Assembly (NCBI GenBank): GCA_035448065.1
Contig: DAOTIG010000001.1
Location: 1-64,000, forward strand
Length of the DNA stretch: 64,000 bases
Source of the DNA: Phosphoribacter sp035448065
Lineage (GTDB): Bacteria; Actinomycetota; Actinomycetes; Actinomycetales; Dermatophilaceae
Direction: 5' to 3'
Shown: positions 62,550 through 64,000 of the stretch, in pieces
Layout: every line of letters begins with the position of its first letter
Position numbering within the stretch: the stretch's first letter is position 1
Position numbers and translations under genes: made by a program
Notes under the pieces: generated by a model
What the model was told of the DNA's origin: nothing
Database searches by the model: none
Seen by the model: only the letters and a program-made list of their open reading frames with translations

Positions 62550-64000
62550 CTAGAGCTCGTGCTCGTCGGCTCCGTGCAGCTGGCCCTCCGAGCGCACGTG
62601 GCTCGCCACATGATGCAAGGTCGTCCGGTATGCCGCGGCGTCCTCGTCGGTGGCGTGGTCGAGCAGCGCGTCGACGAGATCGGCGACCGCCTCGTTCGGG
62701 TGTCCCGCGTCGAGCAGCACCATGCCGCGCAGCGCCGCCGCGGCCGAGCTCATCGGATGTGAGGCGATCACCGCGTCGAGCAGCTGCAGCGCGATCTCCG
62801 GCTGGTGCGCGTCCCGATAGACCGCCGCCGCCTGCAGCTGGGCGCGATGCCGATAGGGCTCGCGCAGCCCGCCGTCGATCGCCCGGTGATAGAGCTCGAG
62901 AGCGGCCGACCGGTCGCCCGTCGCGTCGACGGCGCACGCCCACTCGTAGCCGATCCGCGGATCGCCCGGGTGCGCCTTGCCGAGCCCCGCCGCCGCGGCG
63001 ACCCGCGCAAGCGGGTCGGACAGCGCCCAGATCGCCGCGATCTCGTCCTCGAGCTCGTGCAACCCGCGCGCTGCGACCACCTTGCGCCGGATCGTCCGAG
63101 GGTCGTCGGCGGTCGCACCCAGCTCGGCGAGCCGCTGCTCGACCACGGCGCGCTGCTCGTGGCACATGAGGCCGACGACATCACCGGGTAGTGCCAGCGC
63201 GAGCAGCGCCTCGAGCCCCTCCACCTCGGTCTGGTATGCCGCGGCGTCGCCGACGCCGGCGCGCGCCAGTCCGGCTCGCAGGTGGCCCTCGATGTTCTCG
63301 AGGGTGCGGCCGCGCAGGTACTTGAGTTTGTGGGCGAGGACGACGTGGTCGGCGCCCTTGCCGGCGATCTCGCCGAGCCCCTCGATGGCCTCGTCGGTGC
63401 GGTCGCCGGTGCCACCCAGCCCGAGCAGCACGCGACCGCCCGATCCGGCGAGCCCGCGGCATACCTCGAGGAGTGCGTCGAGACCGGCCTCGTTGTGCGC
63501 CATGTCGACGACGACGGTCGCCGCGCCACCGGCGGCAAGTGGCACCGAGTAGGTGTTGAAGCGGCCGCCGTTGAGGACCGGATCGGGTCGAAAGTCCTTG
63601 AGTCCGTTGACAACTGCGTCCCGGGGCAGCCCGACGGCCAGGCCGGCCGCGGCTGCGCCGAGGACGTTGGCGACGTTGATGCGCGAGAGACCGGCGAGGG
63701 TCATCGGCACGTCGACGACCTTGACCAGTCGGTCCGGGTCGCGGCCGGGCGCGAGCACGACGATCTCGCCGTCCAGGACGGTGATCCCCCGGCCGCCGGT
63801 CTCGAGCGACTCACGCAGCGCCGGCGAGTTGGGGTCGAGGCTCACCGCCCACACCTTGCCGGTGCACCGGTGGCGCATCGCCCAGACCCGCGGGTCGTCG
63901 CCGTTGAGGACGACCCAGCCGTCGGGGGTGACGATGCGGGTCGGGATCGCCTTGACCTCGGCGAGCTGGTCGAGGGTGTCGACGCCGTGCAGCCCGAGGT
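62550..64000 (-). CDS. Mur-ligase-family protein with TPR C-terminus (partial)
   Basis: The 5' end lies beyond the window. The visible part resembles the Mur-ligase half of CphA: GLHGVDTLDQLAEVKAIPTRIV and VVLNGDDPRVWAMRHRC match CphA GLRGIDTLAQLAAVKS and AVLNADDKHVRAMRKRC, and VVDMAHNEAGLDALLEV matches VDYCHNAAGMRAL. The last ~150 residues form tetratricopeptide-like repeats (PRIGYEWACAVDATGDRSAALELYHRA, then QPEIALQLLDAVIASHP). The fusion is in one frame. It may be a CphA paralogue with a binding module; the substrate is unknown. It is convergent with cphA. Confidence 0.85.
   Translation of the reverse strand, partial: LGLHGVDTLDQLAEVKAIPTRIVTPDGWVVLNGDDPRVWAMRHRCTGKVWAVSLDPNSPALRESLETGGRGITVLDGEIVVLAPGRDPDRLVKVVDVPMTLAGLSRINVANVLGAAAAGLAVGLPRDAVVNGLKDFRPDPVLNGGRFNTYSVPLAAGGAATVVVDMAHNEAGLDALLEVCRGLAGSGGRVLLGLGGTGDRTDEAIEGLGEIAGKGADHVVLAHKLKYLRGRTLENIEGHLRAGLARAGVGDAAAYQTEVEGLEALLALALPGDVVGLMCHEQRAVVEQRLAELGATADDPRTIRRKVVAARGLHELEDEIAAIWALSDPLARVAAAAGLGKAHPGDPRIGYEWACAVDATGDRSAALELYHRAIDGGLREPYRHRAQLQAAAVYRDAHQPEIALQLLDAVIASHPMSSAAAALRGMVLLDAGHPNEAVADLVDALLDHATDEDAAAYRTTLHHVASHVRSEGQLHGADEHEL

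Overview
The window is very GC-rich (about 72 % by eye) and gene-dense, and it belongs to an actinobacterium. It carries a Pup-proteasome system (arc/mpa, dop, pup, prcB, prcA, pafA), a mycothiol ligase (mshC), two F420-type luciferase-like oxidoreductases, an actinobacterial GlgA/GlgC pair and family neighbourhoods typical of the phylum (SCO1664/DUF3090, DUF3054, DUF3037, DUF5703). I infer a member of Micrococcales, perhaps Intrasporangiaceae-like; the sequence alone does not settle the genus. It is a draft sequence: there is a run of ten N at 13988-13997, and three genes carry apparent one-base or small indels.

Layout. 0-7.3 kb: leftward protein-degradation genes dop-pup-prcB-prcA and the start of pafA, with two rightward coiled-coil genes (one DivIVA-like) placed between prcA and pafA. 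7.4-13.7 kb: rightward phosphoketolase, two tandem HGGG-type esterases, a divergent PRPP synthetase and a DUF3054 membrane protein. 13.7-19.3 kb: leftward toroid-like protein, the proteasomal ATPase arc, tRNA methyltransferase trmI, an SSB-like protein and an M50 site-2 protease. 19.4-28.1 kb: rightward metH, a thioredoxin-reductase-like flavoprotein, a broken EamA transporter, a RecB-like nuclease, a HAD hydrolase and a PAC2 protein. 28.4-31.9 kb: leftward phosphatase-DUF3090-SCO1664-mshC cluster. 32-41 kb: corA, uppP, an F420-type enzyme, an aldo/keto reductase, a repeat-rich gap, small proteins, an M20 peptidase, an XRE-like regulator, a frameshifted solute-binding protein and tRNA-Leu(GAG). 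41.3-45.8 kb: pta-ackA followed by a HipA-like kinase and DUF3037 pair. 45.8-50.5 kb: arginase, TrmH, TSUP permease, an NfeD-like protein, an ABC ATPase and a hypothetical gene. 50.6-58.3 kb: glgA/glgC, a second F420-type enzyme, a nucleotidyltransferase, cobQ, serB and a frameshifted mraY. 58.4-64 kb: cyanophycinase, cyanophycin synthetase and a convergent Mur-ligase/TPR gene cut by the window end.

How it fits together. The proteasome genes form a complete tag-ligate-unfold-degrade pathway, but arc lies 7 kb from dop. Phosphoketolase with Pta and AckA gives a route from sugar phosphates to acetate and ATP. Cyanophycin synthetase, cyanophycinase and arginase can store and recover nitrogen. 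MetH and CobQ both belong to cobalamin use and supply.

The most unusual signal is not a gene. The octamer GTATGCCG (usually within GGTATGCCGC) occurs about 81 times on the two strands by my count, where base composition predicts about two. It sits in all reading frames and in intergenic DNA, and it forces rare codons, so it looks selected as DNA. Several intergenic gaps also hold related GGTGG/CCACC stem-loop repeats with a 26-bp period. I saw no CRISPR array, transposase or prophage.
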